From an uncultured Fidelibacterota bacterium (GTDB lineage Bacteria > Fidelibacterota > Marinisomatia > Marinisomatales > UBA8229), in the NCBI GenBank assembly GCA_913041945.1, contig CAJWIT010000012.1:1-35690 (forward strand): 35,690 bases of DNA, written 5' to 3'. The notes beneath the pieces are model-generated. The model did not search any database. It saw only the letters and a list, made by a program, of their open reading frames with translations, and had not been told where the DNA came from. A program made the translations under genes and the position numbers. Shown here one piece after another: positions 34,277-35,690 of the stretch. Each line of letters begins with the position of its first letter. Position 1 is the first letter of the stretch.

Positions 34277-35056
34277 ATGAAAATATTTTCTGTCAAAAAG
34301 TTAATTATATTTTACTGTTTCATTGTATTTGGACTTTTGACTTGTGAGAGACCTCCCATTCCCGATCCTGGGATTTCCATTATTCAACCTTCGTTTTATA
34401 CTACATTTGACACTTCTTCTGTTACATTTATATGGGAGGCGAATGAAGACGCCAATGAATTCAGCTATAGCCTTGATAATATCGTATGGAGCGACTGGTT
34501 TGAAGCTACAACTCTCACCCTGCACTACCTTGACGAAGGGGAACATATTATTTGGATCAATGCACGTTTTTCAGATTTATATGAGAGTGATAACTCACTT
34601 GAAGTAACATTTGAAGTAGATGCCATACAAGGCCCCTCATTGAGGCTGTTCCCTCTTCTTCGAAAAGCAAATATTGGTGTAATGGATACTGTGTATGTCT
34701 TTGTTGAAGAGGTGGAAAATGTCATGGCAACGGAATTGGAGATTGCCTATGATCCAGGTTCACTTGATCCAGACTCAATTCGCGTAACAGGAGATTCACT
34801 GTTTACCGGTTTTGGCAGTAAAGCCATTATGATTCAGGAGCATGACAGGGCACAGGGCATCATTCATTTGAACTTGGGTGTAGCTGATGAAGAGGGTATC
34901 TCCGGCAGTGGTGCTGTGATTCTTATTGAATTTCTTCCAGTTATCCCAGACACATTCTCCTTTGATATATCCGGAGAAGCAACATTCAGAGATTCAAATA
35001 ATGTAAACATAAATATCCTGAAGCAGGTCTCTGGGCGTGTTGAAGTGACAGAATGA
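34277..35056 (+). CDS. Lipoprotein with cohesin-like domain
   Basis: About 259 residues from ATG 34277 (a GTG at 34265 is less likely). The signal peptide ends in LLTC, with lipidation at Cys23. Residues 30-110 resemble a beta-sandwich (FTFIWEANEDANEFSYSLDNIVWSDW). Residues 125-255 resemble a cohesin-type fold: LFPLLRKANIGVMDTVYVFVEEVENVMATELEIAYDPGSLDPDSIRVTGD, then GAVILIEFLPVIPDTFSFDI, the usual pattern of dockerin-binding or cell-surface cohesin-like domains. It should be anchored to the outer membrane. The next gene overlaps its stop by four bases (ATGA). No dockerin partner is visible in this window. Confidence 0.8.
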   Translation: MKIFSVKKLIIFYCFIVFGLLTCERPPIPDPGISIIQPSFYTTFDTSSVTFIWEANEDANEFSYSLDNIVWSDWFEATTLTLHYLDEGEHIIWINARFSDLYESDNSLEVTFEVDAIQGPSLRLFPLLRKANIGVMDTVYVFVEEVENVMATELEIAYDPGSLDPDSIRVTGDSLFTGFGSKAIMIQEHDRAQGIIHLNLGVADEEGISGSGAVILIEFLPVIPDTFSFDISGEATFRDSNNVNINILKQVSGRVEVTE

Positions 35057-35690
35057 ACACATTACTTAATATAATTTTTATCTTTGTATTGATAATTCCA
35101 CTGTATGCTCAGAATAATGCTCCGGAGATCACAGGGCAGGAAGAACTCTCCACTCCTGAAGACACGCCTCTTACAATCACATTTAGTGACCTTTCAGTAG
35201 AGGATGTGGACAACACGTATCCAGATGACTTTACTCTGACCGTTCTTGAAGGGGACAACTATACCATAGAAGGCGGATCAGGCGGTGAAAACTCAGATAC
35301 AAATCCATTTGAAGACTTGGTAACCCCTAACCCGTCTTCAGGTGTATTCTTAGCTCAGGCAACCATAGATGGAACTCCTGCAGGAGAAGGGGATTGGTCA
35401 GCAGCTTTTGATGAGGATGGAAATATTGCAGGCGCAGCTGCAATTATGATCAATGCAGGGACTGCATATATTAATATGCCGATTTATGGTGATGACACTA
35501 CAACTCCTGATGTTGATGAAGGAATGAATGCAGGTGAAAGTTTTGTTTTAAAGATTTGGGATTCTTCCACGGGTGATATTCTTGATTATCCAGAGAGTTT
35601 TGACTGCTGGTACAATAATAATGGTGGTCCCATGGATGGATGTGGTAATTATACTGAAGTTTATGATTTTCCTGTAAGCACAGGCGGTGA
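35053..35690 (+). CDS. Secreted beta-sandwich protein (partial, runs off the window)
   Basis: An open frame from ATG 35053 to the right edge (212 codons plus two bases). The signal peptide is MNTLLNIIFIFVLIIPLYAQ. Next comes a cadherin/Ig-like segment of the type ITGQEELSTPEDTPLTITFSDLSVEDVDN, which in surface proteins of this kind occurs in tandem. Then a second region with VTPNPSSGVFLAQATIDGTPAGEGDWSAAFDEDGNIAG resembles the short domain found in sorting-tail proteins of marine Bacteroidota-like groups. The end is missing, so a sorting tail cannot be checked. It overlaps the lipoprotein stop (ATGA) and should be co-expressed with it. Confidence 0.8.
   Translation, partial: MNTLLNIIFIFVLIIPLYAQNNAPEITGQEELSTPEDTPLTITFSDLSVEDVDNTYPDDFTLTVLEGDNYTIEGGSGGENSDTNPFEDLVTPNPSSGVFLAQATIDGTPAGEGDWSAAFDEDGNIAGAAAIMINAGTAYINMPIYGDDTTTPDVDEGMNAGESFVLKIWDSSTGDILDYPESFDCWYNNNGGPMDGCGNYTEVYDFPVSTGG

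Overview
The window looks like a chromosomal segment of a Gram-negative, low-to-moderate GC bacterium. My best guess is a relative of Candidatus Marinimicrobia (SAR406) or another deep branch near the Fibrobacterota-Chlorobiota-Bacteroidota group. The main reason is that two secreted proteins end in a type IX-secretion-style sorting tail (YPNPFNPIT...G.YLY...F...RKM.LLK). Lipoproteins with short lipoboxes and the style of the secreted proteins fit this. The phylum is an inference, not proven here.

Layout. (1) 1-3784: four consecutive membrane-protein genes of unknown function (the first is cut by the window edge and resembles DUF6754), translationally coupled to a lone DppD/OppD-type ABC ATPase. 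(2) 3796-9549: a lysine-degradation locus. A split, animal-like AASS pair (lysine-ketoglutarate reductase and saccharopine dehydrogenase, minus strand) is divergent from a class III aminotransferase and an antiquitin-type (ALDH7A1) aminoadipate-semialdehyde dehydrogenase. (3) 9646-12615: rsmI, tmk and an S41 C-terminal processing protease, overlapping end to end, followed by tRNA-Val(GAC). (4) 12961-20854: the classical translation operon thrS-infC-rpmI-rplT-pheS-pheT, then a ZapB-like coiled coil, zapA, folD and tRNA-Arg(CCG). infC appears to start at a non-AUG codon (AUC) behind a strong Shine-Dalgarno and inside the thrS end.

(5) 20855-27543: an accessory block after tRNA-Arg. It holds three copies of an exact 27-34 bp direct repeat, each next to or upstream of a gene, probable gene remnants, a 198-aa orphan, a TPR lipoprotein and a glycosidase-like secreted protein with a sorting tail. 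A REP-like interspersed repeat follows, then a second sorting-tail protein whose reading frame is broken by one in-frame TAG. The DNA of the two sorting tails is nearly identical. (6) 27644-33768: comEC, a fused RNase HII-YraN protein, signal peptidase I with a large insertion, a secreted protein of unknown function and a pair of coiled-coil proteins. (7) 33769-35690: a 500-bp non-coding region with a long hairpin and a perfect CRP-type palindrome, then a cohesin-like lipoprotein coupled to a secreted protein that runs off the window.

How it fits together: regions 3, 4 and most of 6 are housekeeping. Region 2 is a complete route from lysine to aminoadipate. Regions 5 and 7 are surface/secreted functions with signs of shuffling. 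The best candidates for undescribed biology are the membrane cassette in region 1 and the repeat-associated gene array in region 5.
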